A stretch of DNA of 64,000 nt, taken from NCBI RefSeq assembly GCF_003814875.1, contig NZ_RKQF01000001.1:9114001-9178000 (forward strand), given 5' to 3'. The notes under the pieces were generated by a model. The model was not told the origin of the DNA. It ran no database searches and saw only the letters and a list, made by a program, of their open reading frames with translations. Both the position numbers and the translations under genes were made by a program. How positions within the stretch are numbered: the stretch's first letter is position 1; the number at the start of each line of letters is the position of its first letter. Of this stretch, positions 15,368-24,700 are shown in pieces. Source of the stretch: Streptomyces sp. Ag109_O5-1. GTDB taxonomy: Bacteria > Actinomycetota > Actinomycetes > Streptomycetales > Streptomycetaceae.

Positions 15368-16267
15368 GTGAGGATCAAGCGCACGACCCCCCGCAGCGGT
15401 ATCACGAGACGGACCCGGCTGATCGCCGTGGGCACCGGTTTCCTGGCCGCGGCAGCGTTCGCCGTCCCCACCGCGAACGCGAGTGACGCTCACACCTTCA
15501 GCGCGACCCAGTTGAAGGCCGTGAACGGCTCCGTTCTGAAGGCGGACATCCCCGGCACCGCCTGGTCCGTCGACAGCAAGACCAACCGTGTCGTCGTCAC
15601 CGCCGACTCCACGGTCTCCAACGCCGAGATCGCCAAGATCAAGCGGCAGGCGGGCGCGAACTCCGGCGCGCTCACCATCAAGCGCACCCCCGGCACCTTC
15701 AAGAAGCTGATCACCGGCGGCGACGCCATCTACGGTGGCGCCTACCGCTGCTCGCTCGGCTTCAACGTGCACAGCGGCAGCACGTACTACTTCCTGACCG
15801 CCGGGCACTGCGGCGAGGTCGCCTCGACCTGGTACAGCAACTCCGGCCACACCACGGTCCTGGGCACCAACGTCAGCTACAGCTTCCCGACGAACGACTT
15901 CGCGCTGGTGAAGTACACCAACTCCTCGATCGCGCACCCGAGTGCGGTCGGCAGCCAGACCATCTCCAGCGCGGCCACGCCCAGCGTCGGGACCACGGTG
16001 TACCGCCGCGGTTCGACCACCGGCACCCACAGCGGCCGGGTCACCGCGCTCAACGCCACCGTCAACTACGGCAGCGGTGACATCGTCTACGGCATGATCC
16101 AGACCACGGTCTGCGCCGAGGGCGGCGACAGCGGCGGCCCGCTCTACGGCGGTTCCGTCGCCTACGGTCTGACCTCCGGCGGCAGCGGCGACTGCACCTC
16201 CGGCGGTACGACCTTCTTCCAGCCGGTCACCGAGGCGCTGAGCTACTACGGCGTGAGCGTCGGCTGA
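15368..16267 (+). CDS. Secreted streptogrisin B-like serine protease (S1)
   Basis: A 299-residue preproprotease. The signal peptide spans about residues 1-38 (basic RIKRTTPRSGITRRTR, hydrophobic core, cleavage after NASA-like sequence). A propeptide follows, and the mature enzyme begins near ITGGDAIYGG (about residue 115). The triad is visible: His in FLTAGHCGE, Asp in TNDFALVKYTN, Ser in GGDSGGPLYGG. The sequence TGTHSGRVTALNATVNYG and SGGSGDCTSGGTTFFQPVTEAL closely follow streptogrisin B. GGAGGG precedes the GTG start, and a TATAAA-like box lies near 15172. A strong terminator follows. It digests extracellular protein. A second relative lies 1.2 kb downstream. Confidence 0.93.
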   Translation: MRIKRTTPRSGITRRTRLIAVGTGFLAAAAFAVPTANASDAHTFSATQLKAVNGSVLKADIPGTAWSVDSKTNRVVVTADSTVSNAEIAKIKRQAGANSGALTIKRTPGTFKKLITGGDAIYGGAYRCSLGFNVHSGSTYYFLTAGHCGEVASTWYSNSGHTTVLGTNVSYSFPTNDFALVKYTNSSIAHPSAVGSQTISSAATPSVGTTVYRRGSTTGTHSGRVTALNATVNYGSGDIVYGMIQTTVCAEGGDSGGPLYGGSVAYGLTSGGSGDCTSGGTTFFQPVTEALSYYGVSVG

Positions 16268-16296
16268 CGATCCGTACGGATCAGCTCCCGGCAGTG

Positions 16297-16325
16297 GCCC
16301 CCGTACGCAACCGGCGTACGGGGGC
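16297..16325 (+). terminator. Terminator after the protease gene
   Basis: GCCCCCGTACG pairs perfectly (11 bp) with CGTACGGGGGC across a seven-base loop, followed by tccccttt. Confidence 0.85.
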
Positions 16326-16389
16326 TCCCCTTTGCCCGGGGGCGGGGTTACCGTCGAAGGATCCTGGAAGTCACCCCTTGGGGGACGGC

Positions 16390-17217
16390 ATGGTCGAGGC
16401 GCTGGTGGCGGCGGGAGCCGCTCTCGTGTCCGTCGGAGCGGTCTACGCGCTGGCCGCGGCACGGGTCGTCAGACAGTACGAGCGGGGCGTGGTGTTCCGC
16501 CTCGGCCGGCTCCGGCCGGAGGTGCGCGGACCCGGGTTCACCATGGTGGTCCCGTTCGTGGACCGGCTCCAGAAGGTCAACATGCAGATCGTCACGATGC
16601 CCGTGCCCGCACAGGAGGGCATCACCCGGGACAACGTGACCGTACGGGTCGACGCGGTCGTCTACTTCAGGGTGACCTCGCCCGCCGAGGCGGTCGTCCG
16701 GGTCGAGGACTACCGGTTCGCGGTCTCGCAGATGGCGCAGACCTCGCTCAGGTCCATCATCGGCAAGAGCGAGCTGGACGACCTGCTGTCGAACCGTGAA
16801 AAGCTCAACCAGGGCCTGGAGTTGATGATCGACAGTCCGGCCGTGGAGTGGGGCGTCACCATCGACCGCGTCGACATCAAGGACGTCTCGCTGCCCGAGA
16901 CCATGAAGCGGTCCATGGCCCGGCAGGCCGAGGCCGACCGGGAGCGCCGGGCCCGGGTCATCAACGCCGACGCCGAACTGCAGGCCTCCAAGAAGCTCGC
17001 GGAGGCCGCCAAGGAGATGTCGGAGCAGCCCGCCGCGCTGCAACTGCGGCTGCTGCAGACGGTGGTGGCGGTCGCCGCGGAGAAGAACTCGACCCTGGTG
17101 CTGCCGTTCCCGGTGGAGCTGCTGCGGTTCCTGGAGCGGGCTCAGCAGCAACTGCCCCCGGCAGCAGGGCCTGATGGTGCGGGCGGGTCTGCAGGGGCGA
17201 ATTCCGGCCAGGGGTAG
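16390..17217 (+). CDS. SPFH/slipin (stomatin-like) membrane protein
   Basis: A 275-residue prohibitin/stomatin-type protein. Residues 3-25 form one membrane anchor. Then comes the slipin signature: VVRQYERGVVFRLGRL, GPGFTMVVPFVDRLQKVNMQ, VTVRVDAVVYFRVTSPAEAV, VEDYRFAVSQMAQTSLRSIIG and ELDDLLSNREKLNQ. A coiled-coil-forming segment follows (MARQAEADRERRARVINADAELQASKKLAEAAK). The C-terminus is Gly/Ala-rich. Such proteins build oligomeric membrane scaffolds and regulate associated proteases or channels. No NfeD-like partner gene is adjacent. GGGGGAC precedes the ATG. It is flanked by two secreted protease genes, but each has its own terminator or start region, so a functional link is not implied. 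Confidence 0.92.
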   Translation: MVEALVAAGAALVSVGAVYALAAARVVRQYERGVVFRLGRLRPEVRGPGFTMVVPFVDRLQKVNMQIVTMPVPAQEGITRDNVTVRVDAVVYFRVTSPAEAVVRVEDYRFAVSQMAQTSLRSIIGKSELDDLLSNREKLNQGLELMIDSPAVEWGVTIDRVDIKDVSLPETMKRSMARQAEADRERRARVINADAELQASKKLAEAAKEMSEQPAALQLRLLQTVVAVAAEKNSTLVLPFPVELLRFLERAQQQLPPAAGPDGAGGSAGANSGQG

Positions 17218-17448
17218 AGGTCACTGTCCGCCGCCCGTTACTCGCACGTGGTGTTTGCAGTGCAAATCCTCCTGGGGCGACTGTGAACGGCTCGGGCACC
17301 GGGGCGCACAACATCCGCGCACGCGCGTCCTGAAGTCGACCTTGTGTGCTCCCTGTGGGTCTCGGAATAGTAGGCGCCCGTCAACCAGCCTTCCGGTCCC
17401 AGAGGTCCCCACAACCTCACGGACCGACCCCCCACAGGAGGACGCGAG

Positions 17449-18528
17449 TTGAAGCACCGACGCATACCCGGGCGCCGGGCGGTCATGGCAGGCGCGGGCG
17501 TAGCCGCGCTCGTCGCCGCCGGAGTGACCTTCCAGACTGCGAACGCGAGCGAGCCCGCCAAGGACGCCCTGCCGCAGATCCTGTCCGCCCCGGCGGCCGG
17601 AAAGCTCGCCTCGACGCTCGCTGCCGACCTCGGTACCGACGCGGCCGGCACGTACTACGACGCGCAGTCGAAGAACCTCGTCGTCAACGTGCTCGACGAC
17701 ACCGCCGCGAAGGCCGTCGAGGCGGCCGGGGCCAAGGCGAGACTCGTCGCCAACTCCCTCGCCGAACTCGACGGCGCGCGCACCACGCTGAAGCAGGACG
17801 CCACCATCCCCGGCACCTCGTGGGCGACCGACCCGGTCGGCAACAAGGTCGTCGTCACCGCCGACAGGACGGTCACCGGGGCCGCGCTGGCCAAGCTCAC
17901 CAAGGTCGCCGACGGGCTCGGCGAGAAGGTCGAACTGCGGCACTCGAAGGGGGAGTTCAAGCCCTTCATCGCCGGCGGCGACGCGATCAGCGGCTCGGGC
18001 GGGCGCTGCTCGCTCGGCTTCAACGTGGTCAAGGGCGGCCAGCCGTACTTCCTGACCGCCGGGCACTGCACCCAGGCGATCTCCACCTGGTCGGACTCCT
18101 CCGGCAACGTGATCGGCCAGAACGCCCAGTCCAACTTCCCGGGCACCGACTTCGGCCTGGTCAAGTACACGTCCGAGGTGGACCACCCGAGCGAGGTCGA
18201 CCTCTACAACGGCTCCACCCAGAAGATCACGGGCGCGGCCGAGGCGACCGTGGGCATGAAGGTGACCCGCAGCGGCTCCACGACCCAGGTCCACGACGGC
18301 ACGGTCACCGGTCTCAACGCCACGGTGAACTACTCCGAGGGCACGGTGAGCGGGCTCATCCAGACCGATGTGTGCGCCGAGCCCGGCGACAGCGGCGGCT
18401 CGCTCTTCTCGGGCAGCAGCGCGATCGGCCTGACCTCCGGCGGCAGCGGCGACTGCACCTCCGGCGGGGAGACGTTCTTCCAGCCGGTGACGAAGGCGCT
18501 GTCGGCCACCGGCACCCAGATCGGCTGA
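17449..18528 (+). CDS. Secreted alpha-lytic-protease-type serine protease with prodomain
   Basis: A 359-residue S1 preproprotease with a TTG start placed by AGGAGG seven bases upstream. A twin-basic signal peptide (KHRRIPGRRAV, then a hydrophobic core ending near TANAS) is followed by a longer propeptide than in the upstream protease, including the alpha-lytic prodomain-type segment GTYYDAQSKNLVVNVLDD. The mature enzyme starts near IAGGDAISGSG (about residue 173). The triad is in FLTAGHCTQ, PGTDFGLVKYTS and PGDSGGSLFSG. The end, SGGSGDCTSGGETFFQPVTKAL, matches the streptogrisin C-terminus. It is most like streptogrisin D-type enzymes. A perfect terminator follows. Confidence 0.92.
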   Translation: MKHRRIPGRRAVMAGAGVAALVAAGVTFQTANASEPAKDALPQILSAPAAGKLASTLAADLGTDAAGTYYDAQSKNLVVNVLDDTAAKAVEAAGAKARLVANSLAELDGARTTLKQDATIPGTSWATDPVGNKVVVTADRTVTGAALAKLTKVADGLGEKVELRHSKGEFKPFIAGGDAISGSGGRCSLGFNVVKGGQPYFLTAGHCTQAISTWSDSSGNVIGQNAQSNFPGTDFGLVKYTSEVDHPSEVDLYNGSTQKITGAAEATVGMKVTRSGSTTQVHDGTVTGLNATVNYSEGTVSGLIQTDVCAEPGDSGGSLFSGSSAIGLTSGGSGDCTSGGETFFQPVTKALSATGTQIG

Positions 18529-18549
18529 CGCACGCGGCAACCCCGCGCG

Positions 18550-18572
18550 GCCCCGCCCCGAGGGGGCGGGGC
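18550..18572 (+). terminator. Terminator after the second protease
   Basis: GCCCCGCCCC pairs perfectly with GGGGCGGGGC around GAG, followed by TTTCG. Confidence 0.85.
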
Positions 18573-18754
18573 TTTCGCGTGCCCCACGGCCCGGGTCGGC
18601 TGTGACCGTTCGCGGTTGTCGGTGACTGAGGCCGGGCTGCTTCGCTGCTCACGCGGGTTGGCGGGTTGTGTTCGCGACAGCTGGCGAGAGAAGGGGCTCA
18701 GCCGGTCACGAAGAGTGCTTGACGGGGTTGCCCCCGTGGCTGGTCGGAGCCGGC

Positions 18755-18775
18755 TTGACCTTGACGCCGGGTCAA
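18755..18775 (+). promoter_or_regulatory. MerR-type promoter/operator of the exporter operon
   Basis: TTGACC (18755-18760) can act as a -35 box. The perfect dyad TTGAC-GCCGG-GTCAA (18761-18775) fills the spacer, as in MerR-controlled promoters with overlong spacers. The MerR gene is third in the same operon, so autoregulation is likely. The rest of the 18573-18838 gap shows nothing gene-like. Confidence 0.55.
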
Positions 18776-18844
18776 CCCTCCATCCTTCCGGCAAGGGCGT
18801 CCTCGCAGTCGCGTGGGGCAGCCCCGCAAAGGAGGCAGATGACC

Positions 18845-19654
18845 ATGACGACCCAAACGATCGCCGGTCCGGCGATGCGCGTGCGGGGTCTGGAGAAGTC
18901 GTACGGGAAGCTCGAAGTGCTGCGCGGAGTGGACTTCGACGTGGCGCCGGGCAGCATCTTCGCTCTGCTCGGTTCCAATGGGGCGGGCAAGACCACGACC
19001 GTGAGGATCCTCGCCACGCTCCTGAAGGCCGACGCGGGGACGGCGAGCGTCAATGGTTTCGACGTCGCCACGCAACCGGCGAACGTGCGGGAGTCCATCA
19101 GCCTCACCGGGCAGTTCGCGGCCGTCGACGAGATCCTCAGCGGTTGGGAGAACCTCGTACTCGTCGCCAGGCTGCGCCACCTCAAGGACCCGGGCTCGAT
19201 CGCGGACGACCTGCTGAGGCGTTTCTCGCTGACCGACGCCGGACCGCGGAAGGTGTCCACGTATTCGGGTGGGATGCGCCGCCGGCTGGACATCGCGATG
19301 AGCCTCATCGGAAATCCTTCCGTGATCTTCCTGGACGAGCCGACGGCCGGACTCGACCCCGAGGCGCGCATCGAGGTGTGGCATGCCGTCAAGGAGCTCG
19401 CCGAGTACGGCACGACGGTGCTGCTCACCACGCAGTACCTGGACGAGGCTGAGCAGCTCGCCGACCGGATCGCGATCCTCCACCAGGGGCGGATCATCGT
19501 GAACGGCACCCTCGCCGAACTCAAGCGGCTCTTCCCGCCCGCCAAGGTCGAGTACGTCGAGAAGCAGCCGACTCTGGAGGAGATCTTCCTCGCGGTCATC
19601 GGCAGCGGCGAAAAGAGCGACGCCACTGGCACGACAACTGGGGGACAAGGATGA
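18845..19654 (+). CDS. ABC exporter ATP-binding protein, DrrA type
   Basis: A 269-residue ATPase of the daunorubicin-resistance (DrrA) class that powers a two-gene drug exporter. Walker A is LLGSNGAGKTTT, the Q-loop lies in SLTGQFAAVDE, the signature is STYSGGMRRRLDIAM, Walker B is VIFLDEPTAGLDP and the switch histidine region is TTVLLTTQYLDEAEQLADR. The short C-terminal part (KVEYVEKQPTLEEIFLAV) is truncated relative to classic DrrA proteins, which usually carry a longer regulatory tail. GGAGG is nine bases before the ATG at 18845; an ATG at 18839 is too close to it. The stop overlaps the permease start as ATGA. Confidence 0.9.
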   Translation: MTTQTIAGPAMRVRGLEKSYGKLEVLRGVDFDVAPGSIFALLGSNGAGKTTTVRILATLLKADAGTASVNGFDVATQPANVRESISLTGQFAAVDEILSGWENLVLVARLRHLKDPGSIADDLLRRFSLTDAGPRKVSTYSGGMRRRLDIAMSLIGNPSVIFLDEPTAGLDPEARIEVWHAVKELAEYGTTVLLTTQYLDEAEQLADRIAILHQGRIIVNGTLAELKRLFPPAKVEYVEKQPTLEEIFLAVIGSGEKSDATGTTTGGQG

Positions 19655-20412
19655 CCGCGTACTTCTTCAGCGACACTGCCGCGCTCACGGGGCGGACCCT
19701 GCGCCATGTCACACGCAGCATGGACACCATCATCACGACCGTCATCACGCCGGTCGCCATGATGCTGATGTTCGTCTACGTGTTCGGAGGCGCCATTGAT
19801 ACCGGGTCGGTCTCGTACGTGAACTACATGCTGCCCGGCATCCTGCTCATGACCATCGCATCGGGCATCTCCTACACGGCGTACCGGCTGTTCACCGATG
19901 TGAAGAGCGGGATCTTCGAGCGATTCCAGTCCATGCCGATCGCGCGGTCGGGTGTGCTGTGGGCGCATGTCGTCACCTCTCTGGTCGCCAACCTGATCGC
20001 GCTCGTGCTCGTCGTGGGCGTCGCGCTTCTCATGGGCTTCCGCTCGGGGGCAGGCGTGTCGGCATGGCTCGCGGTCGCCGGCATCCTGCTCTTGTTCACG
20101 CTGGCATTGACCTGGCTCGCCGTGATCCCCGGGCTCTCCGCGTCGTCGGTCGAGGGAGCGGGCGCGTTCGCCTACCCGCTCATCTTCCTGCCGTTCGTCA
20201 GCTCGGCGTTCGTGCCCACAAAGACGATGCCCGGCCCGGTGCGCTGGTTCGCCGAGAACCAGCCGGTGACGTCGATCGTCAATACGATCCGCGACCTGTT
20301 CGCCCAGCGGCCGGTCGGCAACGACATCTGGACCGCCCTCGCCTGGTGCGTCGGCATCCTCGTCGTGGCGTACGTCTTCGCGATGGCCGCCTATCGCCGG
20401 AAGATCGCCTGA
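19651..20412 (+). CDS. ABC-2 type permease, DrrB type
   Basis: A 253-residue permease with six hydrophobic segments, the partner of the preceding ATPase. It begins with a cytoplasmic helix (ALTGRTLRHVTRSMDTII), then VITPVAMMLMFVYVFGGAI, then YVNYMLPGILLMTIASGISYTAYRLFTDVKSGIFERFQSMPIARS (read in parts), the conserved ABC-2 'F.R..SMP' loop. The later PLIFLPFVSSAFVPTKTMP and WFAENQPVTSIVNTIRDL are typical of DrrB. The four-base overlap with the ATPase gene means coupled translation. The substrate is unknown; the MerR regulator downstream may sense it. Confidence 0.9.
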   Translation: MTAYFFSDTAALTGRTLRHVTRSMDTIITTVITPVAMMLMFVYVFGGAIDTGSVSYVNYMLPGILLMTIASGISYTAYRLFTDVKSGIFERFQSMPIARSGVLWAHVVTSLVANLIALVLVVGVALLMGFRSGAGVSAWLAVAGILLLFTLALTWLAVIPGLSASSVEGAGAFAYPLIFLPFVSSAFVPTKTMPGPVRWFAENQPVTSIVNTIRDLFAQRPVGNDIWTALAWCVGILVVAYVFAMAAYRRKIA

Positions 20413-20427
20413 GGCAGGCTGAGACCC

Positions 20428-21219
20428 ATGCTCACCATCAGCCAGCTTGCGGCGTACGCCGGGGTGACGGTACGGGCGGTACGCCACTACCACCACATCG
20501 GGCTGCTGCCCGAGCCCGAGCGCGACCGGTCCGGGTACCGGACCTACGATGCCGCCGCGGTCGTGCGACTGATCCGGATCCGCACCCTGGCTGATGCCGG
20601 CGTGCCGCTCGCCAGGGTGGAGAAACTCCTCGACGCCGGCCCGGAAGAGTTCGCCGGCGGCGTCCAGGAGATCGACAAGAATCTGCGCGCCGAGATCCGG
20701 CGGCTGCAGAACACCCGCAGCCGACTCGCCCGGCTCGCCGCCGGAGAGCACCTGGCGCTCCCGCAGAGCGTCGTGGACTACCTCGACCGGCTGCGCGGTC
20801 TCGGCGTCGGGGAGCGGTACATCGCGATGGAGCGGGATGCCTGGATCATGATCGCCGCCCAGGTGCCGGACCTCATCGACTCCGTGATCGCCAAGAAGCA
20901 CGAGGAGCTGGACAACCCCGACATGGTGAGGCTCTACAGCTTCTTCACCGGGGAGCTCAACTGGCGGGCCGGCGATCCACGGATCGTCGAGGTCGCCGAC
21001 ATCCTGGAGCGCCTGATGATTCGCGCCGTGGAGGCCGGCGAGGTGGGTGACGACGGCTTCGATGATCAGTTCGTCGCCCTGATGGACTCAACCATGCTTG
21101 AGTCCGCACCGGGCGCCGAACTGGTGCTGGCGATTCTGAAGGAGCGTGGCTGGAGCGGCTGGACCCGCATCGAGCGAGTGCCTGCCGACAGACTCGACAC
21201 TGAGCTGCCGCCTCCTTGA
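20428..21219 (+). CDS. MerR-family regulator of the exporter
   Basis: A 263-residue transcription factor. The winged HTH covers residues 1-70 (TISQLAAYAGVTVRAVRHYHHIGLLPEPERDRSGYR), followed by the linking helix IRTLADAGVPLARVEKLLDAG and a coiled coil (EIDKNLRAEIRRLQNTRSRLARL). The remaining 160 residues are a helical effector domain that I cannot name; it lacks the TipAS glycine/cysteine features. It starts 15 bases after the permease stop. The MerR-type dyad at 18761-18775 is its probable target. The last codons overlap the truncated end of a minus-strand gene fragment, which suggests the exporter module abuts a recombination junction. Confidence 0.88.
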   Translation: MLTISQLAAYAGVTVRAVRHYHHIGLLPEPERDRSGYRTYDAAAVVRLIRIRTLADAGVPLARVEKLLDAGPEEFAGGVQEIDKNLRAEIRRLQNTRSRLARLAAGEHLALPQSVVDYLDRLRGLGVGERYIAMERDAWIMIAAQVPDLIDSVIAKKHEELDNPDMVRLYSFFTGELNWRAGDPRIVEVADILERLMIRAVEAGEVGDDGFDDQFVALMDSTMLESAPGAELVLAILKERGWSGWTRIERVPADRLDTELPPP

Positions 21220-21280
21220 CCTGGGCAAGCTGCCGGTCGTCCCACTCCAGCCAGCCTCTGATCCGGACGAAAACACCCAT
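21206..21280 (-). pseudogene. Truncated start of an unrelated gene at the exporter-module edge
   Basis: A minus-strand frame starts at 21280 with GVFVRIRGWLEWDDRQLAQV and then loses family-like sequence exactly where it runs into the MerR gene's 3' end. The VRGWLE-x-DDxQL opening is familiar to me from small Streptomyces proteins of about 150-200 residues. Only about 24 codons remain. The likely history is that the exporter/MerR module arrived by recombination and removed the rest. Homology is from memory and needs a search. Confidence 0.4.
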
Positions 21281-21620
21281 GACGATCGCTTTCCCGTGCC
21301 CTGAGCACTGTCCTGTTCCACGTTCGCGATGACGCCGAATCGAACGATAGACGGGATCCGGCGGCCTGGCGCGAGGCTCAGGAGCCCCCGTCCGGTCCTC
21401 ACTGCCTGCGCCCCATCGCGGCAGGGCCTGGCCCTCCAGGGACTCGAACCCGCGATGCCGCCCCGTGCAGACCACGCCACGGACCCCGAATGCGACCTTC
21501 GTCATGGGCCGCGATCACTGCTTCAGCGGGAGCTCGCCAACTCCGATGAACAACCGCCAACAAGCCTGAACAGTCACAGTCGGCAGGCGTTTCCGCAGGT
21601 GAGGGGCGTTCGAACAGGTG
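21281..21620. other. Intergenic region between the exporter module and dnaE2
   Basis: About 340 bases with lower GC toward its right end and no convincing gene. On the minus strand near 21435-21456 there is a GGGTTCGAGTCCC stretch resembling a tRNA T-arm, but it does not fold into a tRNA. Such remnants sometimes mark old integration sites. Confidence 0.35.
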
Positions 21621-21636
21621 TCGTACATACGTTCGA
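21621..21636 (+). promoter_or_regulatory. SOS (LexA) box-like site upstream of dnaE2
   Basis: TCGTACATACGTTCGA matches the actinobacterial LexA palindrome TCGAAC-N4-GTTCGA at all but one defined position. It lies about 95 bases before the dnaE2 start and just upstream of a possible -10 box (TATGGT, 21646-21651). A second imperfect TCGAAC half-site lies 12 bases upstream. Confidence 0.6.
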
Positions 21637-21731
21637 GAATAGGGGTATGGTGGAGGTGGGGAAGTTGGGAACTGATGTTCGATAGTTCTGTTCGGGCAGT
21701 CCTGCGGGGCTCATGAGTGCGGGAGGTGCGG

Positions 21732-24700
21732 ATGCCGGGCTTCACCCATCTGCACACCGTCTCCGGGTACTCCCTGCGCTACGGCGCCTCGCACCCGGAG
21801 CGGCTCGCCGAGCGTGCCTCCGAGCGGGGCATGGACGCCCTCGCCCTCACCGACCGCGACTCCCTCGCCGGCACCGTCCGCTTCGCCAAGGCCGCCGCCA
21901 GGGCCGGTGTCCGCCCGCTCTTCGGGGTGAACCTCGCGACCGTTCCGGCGGAGGCGCTACGACAGGAGAAGCGCCGTGCCCCGGTCCGCGGCGGTGCCTT
22001 CATCGACGAGTCGACACCCCGGGTCACCTTCCTCGCCCGCGACGGTGCCCGGGGCTGGGCCGACCTGTGCCGCCTGGTCACGGCCGCGCACCGGAGTGAG
22101 GGCACCCCCCTGCTGTCCTGGCCCGACAACCATGGCGACGGTCTGACCGTGCTGCTCGGACCCGGGTCGGACGTGGGGCGTGCCCTGGCCGCCGGGCGCC
22201 CCGACCGCGCCGCGAGGCTCCTCGCCCCCTGGCGCGAGGTCTACGGCGACGCCCTCCGCCTGGAAGCCGTCTGGCACGGCCGCACGGGGACCGGACCCGG
22301 CTCCCTGCGGCTGGCCGCCCGCACCGTCGGTTTCGCCGCCGAGCAGCGGATCCGCCCGGTGCTCAGCAACGCCGTCCGCTACGCCGACCCCGGCCAGGGG
22401 CCGGTCGCCGATGTCCTGGACGCGGCCCGCCGCCTGGTGCCGATCGACCCGACGAAGGAGCTGGACTCCGGGGAGGCCTGGCTCAAGGACGCGACCGTCA
22501 TGTTCCGGGCGGCCGAGCGGATCGTGGAGGCCGCGGGCTACCGGCGCGACACCGCGCACCGGCTGCTGGAGCAGACCCGGGCGACGGCCGCGGAGTGTCT
22601 GGTCGACCCCGAGGACGACCTCGGCATCGGCACCGTCCACTTCCCCGAACCGCATCTCGTCGGCGCCGGCCGGCGCACCGCCCAGCGGGCGCTGGCCTCG
22701 CGGGCGGCGGCCGGGATGGTGCTGCACGGCTACGCGGGCAAACGTGTGTACTGGGAGCGGATGCACCACGAGCTGGACATCATCGCCCACCACGGTTTCG
22801 CCTCCTACTTCCTGACGGTCGCCCAGGTCGTGGACGACGTGAAGCGGATGGGCATCCGGGTGGCGGCGCGCGGCTCCGGCGCGGGCTCCCTGGTCAACCA
22901 CCTCCTCGGCATCGCCAACGCCGACCCGGTCGAGCACGGGCTGCTGATGGAGCGCTTCCTGTCCAGGGAGCGGGTGGTGCTGCCCGACATCGACATCGAC
23001 GTGGAGTCCGCGCGCCGTCTGGAGGTCTACCGGGCGATCATCGGCCGGTTCGGCGAGGAGCGGGTCGCGACCGTCTCCATGCCGGAGACCTACCGGGTCC
23101 GGCACGCCGTCCGGGACGTGGGCGCGGCCCTGTCCATGGACCCGGCCGACATCGACCGCATCGCCAAGTCCTTCCCGCACATCCGCGCGCGTGACGCCCG
23201 CGCGGCCCTGGAGGAACTGCCCGAACTGCGGGAGCTGGCGGGGGAGAAGGAGAAGTACGGCCGGCTCTGGGAGCTGGTCGAGGGTCTTGACGCCCTCCCG
23301 CGCGGAATCGCCATGCACCCCTGCGGAGTGCTCCTCTCCGACGCCTCCCTGCTCTCCCGTACACCGGTCGTGCCGACCAGTGGCGAGGGTTTCCCCATGT
23401 CGCAGTTCGACAAGGAGGACGTGGAGGACCTCGGGCTGCTCAAGCTCGATGTGCTGGGCGTGCGGATGCAGTCGGCGATGGCGCACGCGGTCGCCGAGGT
23501 GGCACGGGCGACGGGCACCGAGGTCGACCTGGACTCCGTCCCGCCGGGCGACCCGTCGACATATCGACTCATCCGGTCCGCCGAGACGCTGGGCTGCTTC
23601 CAGATCGAGTCGCCGGGGCAGCGGGACCTGGTGGGGCGGCTGCAGCCGGCCACCTTTCACGACCTGGTCGTCGACATATCGCTGTTCCGGCCGGGGCCGG
23701 TCGCCGCCGACATGGTGCGGCCGTTCATCGAGGCGCGGCACGGACGGGCCCCCGTCAGGTACCCGCACCCCGACCTCGAGGAGGCGCTGAAGGGGACGTA
23801 CGGGGTCGTCGTCTTCCACGAGCAGATCATCGACATCGTCGCCGTCATGACCGGCTGCGGGCGGGGCGAGGCCGACCGGGTGCGGCGCGGGCTCTCCGAC
23901 CCGGAGTCGCAGGGGCGGATCAAGGTGTGGTTCGCGCAGCACTCGGCGGCCCGCGGCTATGACGCGGAGACGATTCAGCGGACCTGGGAGATCGTCGAGG
24001 CGTTCGGGTCGTACGGCTTCTGCAAGGCGCACGCGGTGGCGTTCGCCGTACCGACGTATCAGTCGGCGTGGCTGAAGGCGCATCACCCGGCCGCCTTCTA
24101 CGCCGGTTTGCTCACACACGACCCCGGGATGTACCCGAAGCGGCTGCTGCTGGCGGACGCCCGGCGGCGCGGGGTGCCGATCCTGCCGTTGGACGTGAAC
24201 AGGTCGGCGGTCGCACACCGGATCGAACTGGTGTCTGAATCTCCATCGGTGTGGGGGCTGCGGCTGGCCCTCTCCGACGTGCACGGCATCAGCGAGGCCG
24301 AGGCGGCCCGGATCGCGGACGGGCAGCCGTACGCCTCGCTGGTGGACTTCTGGGAACGGGCACGCCCGAGCCGGCCCCTTGCGCAACGACTCGCCCAGGT
24401 CGGTGCGTTGGACGCCTTCGGCGCCAACCGCCGTGACCTGCAACTGCACCTCACCGAGCTGCACCGGGGCGGCCGGGGCGCGGGCGGCGGCCAACTCCCG
24501 CTGGCGGGCGGCCGGAAGACGGCGCCGACCGGACTCCCGGACCTGTCCTCCGCCGAGAAGCTGAGCGCCGAACTCGGCGTGCTGTCGATGGACACCTCGC
24601 GCAATCTGATGGACGACCACCGGGTCTTCCTCAAGGAACTGGGCGTGGTGTCGGCACGGCAGCTGCGCGAGACCCGGCACGGGGAGACCGTGCTGGTGGC

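Noticed and set aside
21430..21460. tRNA gene on the minus strand (GGGTTCGAGTCCC)
   Set aside because: Only a T-arm-like stretch is visible; no matching acceptor, D or anticodon arms can be drawn, so it is a remnant or coincidence.
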